This document shows positions 12,660-24,706 of a stretch of 64,000 bases of DNA, in pieces. The notes under the pieces were generated by a model. It was not told the DNA's origin and did not search any database. It was given only the letters and a program-made list of their open reading frames with translations. Each line of letters begins with the position of its first letter. Position 1 is the first letter of the stretch. The stretch comes from Euonymus europaeus. Its lineage: Eukaryota; Streptophyta; Magnoliopsida; Celastrales; Celastraceae. The DNA lies in the NCBI GenBank assembly GCA_963580455.1, contig OY756963.1, forward strand, positions 17,317,555 through 17,381,554. Reading direction: 5' to 3'. A program made the translations under genes and the position numbers.

Positions 12660-13925
12660 AGGTAAAGAAACTCTATTGTGAGCTTGGAAACAACAAATGG
12701 GAAAATAGAAGCTCCTAATCTGATTCGAGCTAAAGTTTTTAATCACTTTCAAAATCTATACTCCCTTCATCATGACGACCTTGTAGACATGCCTGGTCTC
12801 CAGTTCAAAAGCTTGAACTTTGACAAAGCCAACCGCCTGAAAGTTCCTTTCACCAGAGAACAAGTTAAAGAGACAATTTGGAGCTATGATAAATACAAGG
12901 CTCTAGGCCTGGACGTTTTGGAAGTCTTTGCTCCAGGAAAAATATGACCTTCTAGGATGTTTGCAAAATCATTCTTCTTGCCTGAAATTTTCCTCTCTTT
13001 AAAGCAATGTTCGAAATTTATTGAATCCTACTTGGGGGGGGGGTCTATAGAGAATGCAATCAAAGAAGGTTTGGCCTTCAGTTTAGGGAATAGAATAAAA
13101 AAACATTGAGAAGACACGTGGTTGGGAGACGTCGCTCTAAAAGATCGCTTTGACGATTAATAACTTTGGTGTTTGGGATGGGAAAAGTTCGAAATGGGTC
13201 ATGTCTTGGAGGAGAGAGTTATTTCAGTGGGAAGAAGATCAAGAGAATCATCTTCTTGATGTTATTGGCCAAATGATTTTGTCTCCAACAAAGGCAAATA
13301 AAATTATATGGAAGCACTCAATTGATGCAATTTTTTTGTGAATTCTCTAACAACAGTTGCTAGTTCTCAGGAAATCTCGGCTCTGGATATTGCCTCAAGT
13401 AAGGTGTGGAATGGGTGGGCGGGCTTCACCAAAGGTTGAATTCTTTCTTTGGTTAACTCAAGCGGGGAAGAGAAACACTCAAGGCTTTTCAAAATTGGTG
13501 TGGTGGAAGCTCTTTATTTTGGTTCCTCAGGCTTCATGGGCTATTATTAGGAGGGGGTTTGGTGTCGAGATCAGAGGTCTCTCCTTGTGTGCCAATTTCC
13601 AACTCTTTGGTTTCGGTGGTGTGGTGCATTTTTTATGTTCAGTTGTAGTTTGTTTTTGGGTTTGGCTTCTTGAGTTCTTGTTGGCTGCCAAAATTCTCTC
13701 GTCATTAGGTTGCTTGGGTTTTCGGTTTCTTGGTTTATGTTTGGTTTCCTTGGCCATCTGGGGTGGATTTGTTTTTTTTTTTTAGTTTTGTGTTGTTTCA
13801 TTTTTTCTTTGCATTGGGATGTTTGGTCCATGTTCGAAGAAGTTGACAGAGAAGTTTGTGTTTCCTGTCCTGTGTTGTATTTGTTGATCTCTCATCTTCT
13901 TAATAAAAAAAATTCGTTTATCGAG
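12660..13925 (+). mobile_element. LINE fragment: RT entry, zf-RVT region and 3' tail
   Basis: The first frame (12678-12947) reads NGKIEAPNLIRAKVFNHFQN, then VPFTREQVKETIWSYDKYKA, which is the stretch just before the RT core in plant L1 elements. After an internal deletion, GVWDGKSSKWVMSWRRELF and LSPTKANKIIWKHS (13150-13341) match the region before the C-terminal zf-RVT domain. The far end reads LFSLHWDVWSMFEEVD in broken frames, as in plant LINE 3' ends, and closes with an A-rich tail at about 13905. It overlaps in content with the LINE at 8.8-10.2 kb, so it is a different copy. Confidence 0.72.
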
Positions 13926-14973
13926 AAAATATAGATTTAAAATATCTTGATTTTGATTCTCACTGGGAATAATTTATTTATGGTCATGGGTTGAGCTTTA
14001 TCAAAATAAATACAAAATATATAAAAAAATCCCATTATATCTTTTCTCCATTTCCAATTATTATAACAGTTTTGTACAAATCAATATATACTGAAAATAT
14101 AAAGAACATATGAAATATTATGTGAGAAGCTATCACGGGGTAACTAGTGAAGAAGAAAATACAATAATCACGACAAAAATAAATAATATGCCAAGATACC
14201 CATTTCATGGTCTCCCAAGACTCTAGTTTGCACCCAACCAAGATATTAAAACTAAGAAATAATAAATATACATGAATAGCTTTCAATGGTCTCGTAGGTT
14301 ATAGAGGTGAAGAAAGCAAGATTAACGAGCACTGTAGCTAACGTAGAATATGGGAGTGCGTGGCACTACGAGGAATTTAAAAGTCAACTCAAAGGAATTC
14401 AACTGGAGAAAAGGTGTGCATGTCCATGGAATGTCAATGCTAAACCTGTAATTTACATTTTATAGAAGAAAAAAATGTATTATTTTTAGGGTTAGGTATT
14501 AGATGGCCAAACAAAAATTCTTTTGGATATAATTTGTTGTTGGAACTCTCACTATTGGACATCTCTAGCATTTGAATAAGATCATTAATTAATAATATAT
14601 TTTTTGCCATTATTGACATTCCATTCCAAAGTTGCTTGCTTGCCTGTCAAAGCTGAGAAATATGTATATATGTAGTTTGTCTTAGACTCTTAGAGCATCT
14701 CAATATACAATATGTCTGTATGTGAAGAGGGAAGTGTCCATATATATAACGCATGCTAAGAGTGTGTATATATGGGGTCAAAAAGGGATGCTATAAATCG
14801 AGATTTATTAAAGAAAGCTAGCAATTAGGGATACACAATAACAACAATAGACAAAAAGTTTATAAGAAAGCCTTGAGGCACGTTCAACAATATCAATTTA
14901 AACCTATCAAATGGAGTAAAAAACATGTAGCTGATGCTATAGAAAGTCGCTATATATATATATATATGTTGAC

Positions 14974-15005
<32 letters not shown>

Positions 15006-15033
15006 TGCATGCTTACCTAAAACACTTGCACTT
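13926..15033. other. Intergenic, 3' side of the IDD gene
   Basis: The stretch is AT-rich, with two (AT)n runs at about 14951-14967 and 14979-15003 around a short GTTGACCAC spacer. The part nearest 15034 must contain the IDD 3' untranslated region. I see no other feature. Confidence 0.45.
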
Positions 15034-18000
15034 TCAGTGCAGTTTGGAACTCCCAAATGGTTGACTTGCATGCGTCGACTTTATTTCAGGATTCTCCAAA
15101 GAACCCATATTGATGCCTCCACCACTAGTCATGTTCCTCACCATCCCACCAACACCAAGAAAATCCAATGTCAACTTATCAGAACCACCAATACTGCTTA
15201 CCCCAAGTTGGTGATCATTGTGCAACTTATTAGTCTGAGTCGTAGTAGTAGCTTCATCAATGTTGCAAAAGTTGTTGCTGTTCTGATCGAATAATGCTGT
15301 GTTAAACCCACCAAAAATTGAACCTCCGCCATGTCCAGCAAAAGAGTTCATCAATCCTTGGAGACTATTATTTTTTTGGTTCTCCATATTAGCATTCCCA
15401 AAGTTGATCCTATCAGCCACAGATTTATTAGCGCCGCTAGCACTTGATGATGAAGAAGTGCAACCTAATCCCCTCAACAATGTCGATCCTCCACCGCCAC
15501 TATTGCTTGTAGTTGATCCCATCTGCGCCGCCTTCTGGAGCAACGCGGTTGCGGACATATGTTGCGTGACATGCTCATGTTGTTGTTGTTGTAACGAAGC
15601 GTTGTAAAGAGAGGCGAGTCCTGAACCAACCTGTTCCCCCATGTTGAACTGATTGGGGTTCAAGAATCCGGAACCGACTAGATTATCAGTAGCATTACTA
15701 GCATTATTTGCAATGTTGTCGCTGTTGTTGAAGCTAAGGTTGAAAATGTTTGGCGCGGACGACGGGGAGTTGCAGGTGTTGGTTTGGAGATCAGGAAGTT
15801 GCATTAGGCCATGTAAAGGCTTGTTTGAGAATGATGGTCGATTTGAGTCTTGCATGAAGAAATTGGAAGGAGGCATTGTTTGTAGTGAAGAAGGGTTCGA
15901 TGGAGGGATCATGTGCTCGAACTTAGCACTTCCTAGCCGGAGCATGTTATTGGAAGGCTGGGTTTGGTCTTGTAAGCCTAAGCTCATGTGGTTGTTCCCA
16001 TAGAGATGTGAACCCATTGAGGTTAAACTTGTAGGATGTCTTGCAGTCTCTTGAGCTAATGCATCACAGAAGGCTCTGTGAGTGATGAAGCTGTCACGCC
16101 TGTAACAATTCCAGTACCAAAAAAGTCACCAAATGATCGAGTTGTAAAAAAACAAAGGAGAAGTCAAGATATATGTTGAAATTACAGTCAAATGTGTAAT
16201 ACTTTTCTAGAACTTTTTGTTGTGCTAAAATTGTGTAATAGTTCTTTTTTTTTATTTATCATTATCTGTACTTTTTTTAATAATCTACCATTATATGTAT
16301 TCATGGACGTGAAAAAAATAAAATAAAAACCAAGAATTGAAGAAAAAATTATCTGTGTGACTGTGTGCGAAAGTTTTCATAAAATAACAAAGAAAAATAA
16401 TTGAAATTGTGTGCTCGAAATTGGAAATCATTAATTAATCAAACTCAGACTACGATATCAAGAAAAACATGTCCAATAATTGAAGTAGACTTTGATGAAT
16501 AAACCAGAAAGTCAGAACCATTTTTCTTGGACGTGTCTTCATTCAATGAAGAAACCCATAAATAGCGTATTTTCTACCGCTAGAATTTTTGGCCATAACC
16601 ATGAAAACATCAAGTTTTCAAAAGAGAAAACATAATTGAACATCAATTAGACCCACAAAACCCTAATATTTTGAAAGTTGAAGGATAAGCCAAAGCGAAA
16701 GAGAACAAATCCAGCAAACACATCCACTCACATAAGTGTCCGTCACTGACACACACAGACACTCTCTCTAAAACCAACACACGTGAATGGCAAAAAAAGA
16801 TGAAAGGGCGTGCTTACCGAGGAACAAATAAAGCTCATTACTTCTTTTTTTTTTTTTTTTAAATAACATAATTGTGTTTTACTTTAATTCCTCTGTGAAA
16901 ACCACGGACTATTCACATGAGGATTGAGGAGTCACTCCCAAAAAAGATCCGATCAACCAAGTGAAAATCCAAAAACTTTTTGATTTCTTTTCACCTCAAA
17001 CTGAGTCCCTAATCGTAACTTTTCACAATATTTGTCTCTTGCCTGTCATTGCAATGATCAAACAATAATTACTTGATTATTATCATTATTAATATTACAG
17101 CCACATAAATTTATGCAAATTTCGTTGAAAGGAAGACAAGTGAATCAAATCAAAAACACATTCGTAGAAAAAAAGTGTCAGTCTATAGAATCTAGACCCT
17201 ATAACAAAAAATGGGTTTGATGAATTTTTAATGTATAAACACATATGCATACCTTGAGAAGAGAGTACCACAGTCACATCTGTACTCTCTAGTGCCACAA
17301 GTCTTAGAATGTGCTTTCCAATCAGACTGCACAGCATACCTCTTTGAACATTTCTCACACTTCCACTTCTTCTCACCATGTTTTCTTGAGTAGTGTTTCT
17401 TGATCCCAGTGAGGTCACCAAGAGCCCTAGAAGGGTCATGGTGGACACAGGTGGGTTCGGGACACAAATACACCTTTCTCTTCACTTCCTTTGTTGTTTT
17501 CTGCCTAAGCTTCCATGGGAGGTTGTGTCCTCTTCTGTGGAGTTGTAGGTTTTGCTCCCTTTGGAACCCCTTGTTGCAAACCTCACATATGAACCTGTTT
17601 GTTGCCATTAGTGACTTGGGAGATAGTGCTATTACTTCTGCATCTGGATCTGTACTCAGTCCATCGTCATGTATTGTGTGTGTCAATAGTGACAAACAAC
17701 ATAACATTAGAAACCATAAATCAAGACAAAATATATATGAATTACACAGGACAAAATTAGATGAGAAGACAAAATCGAAAACCCATTTCAATTCTCTTTA
17801 TATGTTTCCAAAATTGAAGAATATGAATAAAATTAGGGTTTTGATTGAGGACTCAAGTTTTGGATGCATGAAATGGAAACAAAAATTTTGTAGATGACAA
17901 AAAAATAGGTACTTGCTTGGAGTTCCTGGTTGATTTCTTCGCTTCTTTGGAGGTGGTGGCGTCGAGGGAGTGGTTGAGGAGGAGGTAGGTGTGTTGGCAG

Positions 18001-18082
18001 AGGAGTACTGTTGTTGTACCATCAGTTGGTTCTGATTGTCTTCCCTAAAGAAAGGCGGTGTCGATGATGATGCCGCGGCCAT
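15034..18082 (-). CDS. IDD-family C2H2 zinc-finger transcription factor
   Basis: A nuclear DNA-binding regulator of the plant INDETERMINATE-DOMAIN family. Exons: 18082-17917, 17649-17253 and 16099-15034; the joined frame is 1629 bases, or 542 residues plus TGA, close to the usual 450-550. The basic KKRR near residue 49 is a likely nuclear signal. Fingers are C77/C80/H93/H97, C118/C123/H141/H146, C153/C156/H169/C173 and C180/C182/H195/C199, the family pattern of two C2H2 then two C2HC. The C-terminal half is Asn/Ser/Gly-rich and holds MSATALLQKAAQMG and TLDFLGVGG, the two conserved IDD tail motifs; the second usually has Arg where Leu stands here. The start is the ATG of MAAASSS at 18082. Intron 1 is best read with a GC donor at 17916 (see findings). 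The EVKRKVYLCPEPTCVHHDPS spacing suggests the IDD1/2/4-7 side of the family rather than JACKDAW; the exact member is unassigned. No damage is seen. Confidence 0.93.
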
Positions 18083-18900
18083 CTTCAATTATATTGCTTG
18101 ATGGACTCTTCTTCTCTTTCTTTTCTTCTTTGTGACAAAAGCAAATCTATATTCAAACTTTAGTTAGACAAAAAACTATACCAAACCTGAAACCTCCATC
18201 TTATATATATGTATATGTGAGCTGAATCTACAGAATAAGATGTGAAAAAGAAGCTTCTTGTTCTTGGCTTGGTGTGTGTAAATATTGTTACCTATCCTCG
18301 GAGAGAAAATATAGATAGATAGATACAAATCCATAGAAATCCAAACGAAAACGAGGTAAGAGAGGGAGAGCCTGATTGAGAGAAGAAAAAACCCATAAAG
18401 AGAGAAGCATATAAATTAAAAAGGGGGACAGCCAAAATCCAGGGATATATGGGATCGATGGGATGATGAAGAGAGGAAGAAAACAATCAAATAACCTATT
18501 TTGTTTCCTCTTCTCTTTCACAGTAGTACTAGTTGTTGTTCTGTAGTCTTGTTGATGACATATCTATAAAAAAAAAACAGAAAATATAGATCCACTCCAT
18601 CATCTTAATTTATGACACCATCTTTTCAATTTAATCTATCAAAAGATTATACTGTATTTTTGTACAAATTAAATATTAAATTAATTAATTAAATGTCACT
18701 ATTATTGAAGCAGTGTCTGTGTGAGAGAGGGGGAGAGAGAGGAGAGAGATGAGGCAGCAAAAAAGTGTCGTATGCGGCGATGGTTGGGGGGCCACTGATC
18801 GAGCTAGCTGTATGGCTTACCCTCTCATCTCCTTCTCTAATTTCCTTAGCATCAAGACAACCCTCTCTTTCGTCATATAGTCGTCTATAGCATCACAACT
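18083..18900 (-). promoter_or_regulatory. IDD gene leader and upstream region
   Basis: This is the non-coding stretch upstream of the IDD start codon. On the minus strand, GATAGGTAACAAT near 18293-18280 looks like a splice donor, so a 5' UTR intron is possible, but no partner acceptor stands out. A GA-rich patch lies at about 18720-18750. Function is inferred from position only. Confidence 0.35.
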
Positions 18901-20405
18901 TGGAAACATAATATTCTCTTTATTCTTTCTTTTTTTATTTATTTATAAATAGTTCACAAAACATGAAAACTGGCTAGGTAGGCCCATAAAAAACACGTTT
19001 TCTAGAGAAATTGAATTCTGGTTCGACAATATAACTAGGACGTGCTTATTAATTACATCATATTAACAATCTTGATTTGCATCTCGAATGGACTTGCGCT
19101 TGAAAAAGCAAAAAATATCTCATTTGATAGTCAAGTTTGGACAAAGGAGTCCATCGATGAATCCTAACAACAAGAACAACTACTATGGAAAATGAGTCTT
19201 GGATTCGATATTCAATTTCAAAGAATTGATTTTAGGAAAATAAAAACTATATATTTTGGATAATGTCCTTGTAAGCTTGTTATAGCGGGGCATTTTTCCA
19301 CAGTTTAGTTAATATATAGCCTAGACTTTGTCCGGAATTGAAACCTAGGGTTTAATTACTAGTTAAATCATGATTTCAATTTATTTTATTTTATTTGTTA
19401 TTGCTTCAGTTGATGAATTTTCATTTACGCACAAGGACAGCCGTTGGCAAATTTGTAGTGTTATGAGGAATGAAGCAGTTTTAATTAAGAGGAATGCAAG
19501 AGAAAAGGAAAAAAAAAACAAAAGAAATGAGTGGGAACTAAAGAGAGCTAGGGGTGTCCATTCGGATTTGGATTTGATTTTTAATCAAAATGTCCGTATT
19601 GATTCGATTATGATATTTTAAAATTCGTAATTGAAATTTCGATTCCGTTGCGGATTGGAGACCCTAAAGAGAGCCAACAATATACCAACCAGTCGTTTAT
19701 TGTTTGCCAATACTTTAGTGACTTAAGTCATCATTGCTTGTCGTCTGGTGGCCAAACTATCTTATAGTTGGCTGGAGAGAAGCTAATTTGTCTATATATT
19801 TTTGCTAATGAATATTTTGGTCTTCTTTTTTCCTTTTAATGCAGATTTGCTGGTTTCCTTCTCACGAAATTTCGTTGATATAAATAAAAGTATTTTTTTT
19901 AATCTTTTTATCTATCATTTTTAAGAGAATACTCAACAGAAACAAGGAGGCGCAAGTAATCCTCTCCTTTTTACAGCTCTCATAATAATGGTGATAAATT
20001 TCACTCAAATTGGTAGTAGAGGTGATTCGAACACAAGACTTCCCACAACAACTTACTTTGTTAAGCTATATTTTCTACTCCTTTTTTATGATAAATAGAA
20101 TTACTATGATAAGCTTACGTTTACCACGATCATAAATAAATTAAAGAAGAATCTGATCATTACAATATAAAACAATGAAAATGTTTACCACAATAAACTG
20201 AGAAGTTACTAAGTTACCTACAGAAAATGAAGTTATTAAGTTGTAGTAAATAAATAGTAAAATTGAAAAGTGGAGTAGAGGAGGTACCGTTTATACTATA
20301 TTCATCCGTTGACAAAAAGAATAGTCACTAGGATATTATATATGAATATACATATGCAATTGTATGGGCAGCAAGAAAGGGAGAAGAGTGTTTGATTATA
20401 TGAAC

Positions 20406-20440
<35 letters not shown>
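18901..20440. other. Intergenic, no gene seen
   Basis: No coding signal. At about 19552-19670 the string AGGGGTGTCCATTCGGATTT followed by pyrimidine/AT-rich repeats of GATTCGATT type resembles one end of a hAT-type miniature element; no second end was found. A (TACA)n microsatellite lies at about 20406-20433. Confidence 0.35.
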
Positions 20441-20442
<2 letters not shown>

Positions 20443-20780
20443 GCAGATTTTATTCAAATGAAGAGGGGCCAGCCCAGAAATAGGGGTTAAGAACCCGAAC
20501 CCCATAAGAAAAACATCAGTCCCTTTTTTGGCCAAATAATCCGTAACTCCGTTTGCTTCGCGCTAGACATGATTAAACTCTACCTTGTGTAAGCTAATTA
20601 TAACATTTGCAATGGCATTGAATTCCTGGTCAAGTTCCAAGGAATATGGGACACCTCTCTAAGCCAAGATACCGAATTTAAGGAGTCCGAGTCAATCATC
20701 AACCCTTCACCAATGCTGCCAATCTAAGGCTTTTCTATTCGCTATAACCTCCGTATTCCACTTCAAATAAACTGGGGGAG
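20440..20780 (-). mobile_element. LINE 3' end with RNase H remnant
   Basis: On the minus strand the sequence reads SDSLNSVSWLREV, then VEFNHV, a TAG stop, and REANGV followed by DYLAKKGTDVFLMGFG. This is the C-terminal RNase H (RVT_3) domain of plant LINEs, whose usual tail motif is HV-REAN--AD-LAK-G. The element ends on that strand in AATAAAATCTGC and then a (TATG)n tail, as LINE copies often do. It is 5'-truncated near 20780 and inactive. Confidence 0.72.
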
Positions 20781-22520
20781 GGTTCCAGATATATATATAT
20801 ATATAATTAGAGTCTTCCAATTTTACTTACTAGATGTATTTGATTATAATAAACTATACACACACACACATATATCAGAGCATTTTGTCATTTATAGGAT
20901 CACTACCTACCAATAAAAGATAATGATAGTTCTAGTGCAGCTACAGAGTTTAATTTGTAGTTTCAATGCATAGCATTATTTGAAGAATTCCAGGTCTTTA
21001 TTTGAGATTAAGACAAATTTAGGATAACTACATGCCTCTGCTTAATTATGTGCTCAGAGGAATCTTTGGATTTTACTCAAAACAGGATATATAATGTATA
21101 AATTATATCTATACTCACACGCACGCATAAGGGGGACCTTTTATGCTTTACAAATTTTAATCAAATTAATTATACCTCTATATATATAGTTATTCTTTTT
21201 CTTTCATTTTTAGGGAGGAAAAAAATGTGTAGACTCTTCTTGTTATCTAGTAATCTGTTCGCTGTCATTTTGACATATATGATAGATATATCCTACGTGG
21301 CATGCATGATATATACTAAACGGTGCATTTTGATTGTCTTCTTGTCAACAATAGGAGGACAGGTCGCATGATTTTAGGGTTTAAGTGTCACATTTATTCT
21401 AAACAATATTATGGCTTGTGATTAGCAAGTTAATTAGGGAGGTAAGACAGAATTTGGTTTGTATAAAAGCACGAAAGTGAATCCTAATTTGTGCAAACAA
21501 ACAACAATATGTTCCCCGTGATCCATGTAGTAGTACTAGGCAGTGTTCTAAAATGCGGCCGTCTGCCGCTGCGCTGAATAAAGGCAATATCGGTTGTTCT
21601 ATGTGGCCGACCGTCTAGAACTCCACCGAGCCCAGTTAATTGTCAGAATATTACAACAACAAAGATAAAACATTGTCTTGATCTCATGAGTCAGAATCTA
21701 ATAATAGATATTAAAATGCAACAACAACAACATTATATTTTCATTTCAGTGTTCATATGTCTGGATAAGGGAGAAGTTGACCCAAATAAATGTTGAACAG
21801 TTGAACATACATATATAAAATATTAGTTATATATACACCTGCCAAACAATTATCTAGGCAACAACTAATCAATCTAGGGACTAGTCGCTTTTCCGACGCC
21901 CGACTGACGCCTAGCGAATTTTACTAGATAAATCATTTGGCCTTGTCCAAGAATAGGTAATTTATAATCAATAGAGATAGACAAAGGCCACATAAAAGCA
22001 TGACGCATGTTACCCTCTTACATAAATTCTGTCAATTTACCAACAAGTTGACTCAATCGCCCATGCATCTTGACTCATACATATATGTCATAAGCTTTTA
22101 GATTTACGTACCTTTAAATCATTTTCCATTGGCTTAAAACAAAGTTCCTTGGTTAGATTCATATGTTTTATGAAAAGTTAACTAGCTAGTATTATTTCCA
22201 TTATTATTAGCATGAGAGATGACTCGAATCTTTTTCTAGTTTAATTTTTCAAATGTAGGCTAACAATAAGCCAAGAGCAAGACATGTACGTGTAATAGCT
22301 AGCCTGCCTCTTCGATTCCCTACCAAATATATTCAAACTAGCTAGTTTTGGTGCACTTAAACATTAGAAGATGATTAGACGAACAGGAAGAGAAGCAGTT
22401 TAAAGAAACAATAATTGAGGAATCCTTCAAAACAAACGTGTTTTTCCTTTGCATGTTTTTGTTAGTTGACAATATATTGCGATATGGTATGAAAGCTTTT
22501 TGGTATCCACCCCCAAAGGA
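20781..22520. other. Intergenic with a hAT-like terminus
   Basis: No gene seen. At 21541 the string CAGTGTTCTAAAATGCGG closely resembles the terminal repeat of the hAT element at 60.8-63.4 kb, which reads CAGTGTTTTAAAAG on the minus strand. CGCCTAG-like words follow at 21900-21920. No matching right terminus or 8-bp duplication was found, so it is at most a truncated hAT miniature element. Confidence 0.35.
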
Positions 22521-22522
22521 AA

Positions 22523-22527
<5 letters not shown>

Positions 22528-22578
<51 letters not shown>
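22528..22578. repeat. (CT)n microsatellite
   Basis: An uninterrupted run of CT dinucleotides, about 25 units. Reading frames over it on either strand (Ser-Leu or Arg-Glu repeats) are artefacts. Confidence 0.97.
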
Positions 22579-22581
<3 letters not shown>

Positions 22582-22969
22582 TTATGTGAAGTTTCTGACT
22601 TTATCTTTTCACTGAGACAAAGACATATTATTGTTTGTTTATGGAGGCCACAAATTCTCTGGTCTTTCCTTTGTCAAGCTCATCAGTGACCTGGTCACCA
22701 ATTCATGCAATATATGTATAATTATTAGCTTGAAAAATTCAAGGATTCACATGGCAGGCTAAGTGGGTCCCATTTGTGGGCCAACGGGAATATCTCAACA
22801 AACAATTATTCAAATATTTAAAAATGTAAAGGGAGCTTTTTTGAGTGGGGACTCTCATGACTAGCTATATAATTGTATAGATACATTAATGTTTGGATAC
22901 TAGAGAGAGGTTCATAAATGACTTCATAGGTGCCTTCAGGATGGGCAATCATCTAAACACTCGGTAGTT

Positions 22970-23760
22970 AAATAATATGAAAAACATACTAAATATTAAA
23001 ATAAATAAACAACATAAAAACCTATGTGAAAATTCAATCGAAAAAAAATAATCTCGAGTCTATCGAGCGATCAACTTACGAAACAATTTACTATTTGAAT
23101 AAAGATTATAAAGAAATCAACTTAAATACATCAACTATTCAGTGTATGTTTCGATCAATACAACAAACCGTATCGATTCTATATACTTTAATACCTACCA
23201 AAGACTTCACGTGAAATACGTTGTCCAGAAAACCACCAACGAATGAATCACTCCACCTTAAGCTAATTCTTCTTTGCCAATTGCATATGCAAGATAAACT
23301 CAAAACAAATTAGAAGTCCAAATCTTCCTTTTAGCAATAGCTTCAATAAAACTGCGTTCATTCACTTCTAGCAGGTATATATAGGTTGGATTGGAACATG
23401 ATAATCATAGTGTTTTATCTCATCCCAAATCCTACGGAGAGTTAATCTAATCAAAGACAACTCATATATACCTATAATTCTAATATAATCAAAATAAAAA
23501 ATAGGATATAAAACACGTCAATCCAATTTAGCAATTAATTGAAACACGAATGACGTGTTTGGATCTGCATTGGAATCGCGACTGGAGTAACCTGCATCGA
23601 TTCTCATCAGTGCACTTACTAGAGTAAGCTGTTGCAAGTTACTTCACTATACATAAACGATAAAGAATATCAAATATATCACACCACCTCAACTGGCATT
23701 AATATATAGGGCCTAACAATATCCATAATTCAATATGGGTTGCTTCTAATCTTTATTAGG
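22970..23760 (+). repeat. Dispersed repeat, copy 1
   Basis: This segment is similar, in the same orientation, to about 42495-43560. Conserved blocks include CTCGAGTCTAT...GAGCGA at 23053 and ATTCAGTGTATGTTTC at 23138, with counterparts at 42576 and 42678. There is no coding capacity. It is likely an LTR or untranslated part of a retrotransposon family, which is inference. Confidence 0.5.
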
Positions 23761-24665
23761 GGACCTACACCAATATTCCTACAATTCTGAAGATAATAAA
23801 TATTATAATATTATAATTTTGACTAAGTTTCTATGAATAGCAAAAAATAAATTAAAAGAAACATGTGATTTTGATAAGGTAGAGATAGAATTGATTTAGC
23901 CTCTCTCTAGTAAAATCCTAGATATTTAGGGTTCCATTTGTCTTGATATTTGGGGTCATTGAAAAGTGCCTAATTGAAATAATTTTAAAACTGTGGATAA
24001 ATTTGAATTGATAATACCTGAGAGGGGAAAATATTAAATTATTAAAAGCATAAAAACATAAAAATAAAATCACAATAACCCTAACGACTATCTCTCCCCA
24101 AGAGCCATAGGGTTTTAATAGCAAATTTGGGTTTTGGTCCGTCCAACGGAGGTGACCTTGTTTCGATGGAACCCCTAGAAGGGGAGATATGGTTGTCGAC
24201 CCATTTTATCATAGTCGGATATATGATAGATGTATTTTTGGGATATTCATTATTTTGTTCTTATTTTTATTTGGATGGAATGTTAAGCTTAGAAAATGAT
24301 ATTTTTCCTGATATGCATGAACTGTAAATTTTGACAGATGAAACCTTTTCAATTATACCACACTTTACTTTATTTTTCCCTTTCAATCATTTTCATCACT
24401 GGATACACAATATTGTATACCGGCAAGTACCGCATCACTATCTTCTTTTACCTAATAAAGCAAAACCGACCAAAAATATATAAAAATTCTGTTTACTAAA
24501 TTAATAATTAATCCTTACATAAAATATATTATAATGATCTCCATCTCTCTCTACTACCACATTCCAAATTACAAATTTAGAATTCTTTTAAATGAAGAGA
24601 ATATTATATTTTCTCATTATTAGCATATAAATGTAGCTTGTATATGAAGGAATAAGAAAATCAAC

Positions 24666-24668
<3 letters not shown>

Positions 24669-24706
<38 letters not shown>
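24669..24706. repeat. (AAT)n microsatellite
   Basis: About twelve uninterrupted trinucleotide units. Confidence 0.95.

Noticed and set aside
15037..16003. Open frames on the plus strand over the IDD third exon
   Set aside because: They are antisense shadows of the Asn/Ser-rich IDD coding exon, with no domain of their own.
17655..17912. GT-AG reading of IDD intron 1
   Set aside because: Frame is kept, but three extra residues appear at a position where homologues have one; kept as an alternative only.
22338..22689. Arg-Glu and Ser-Leu repeat proteins
   Set aside because: Both are translations of the (CT)n microsatellite.
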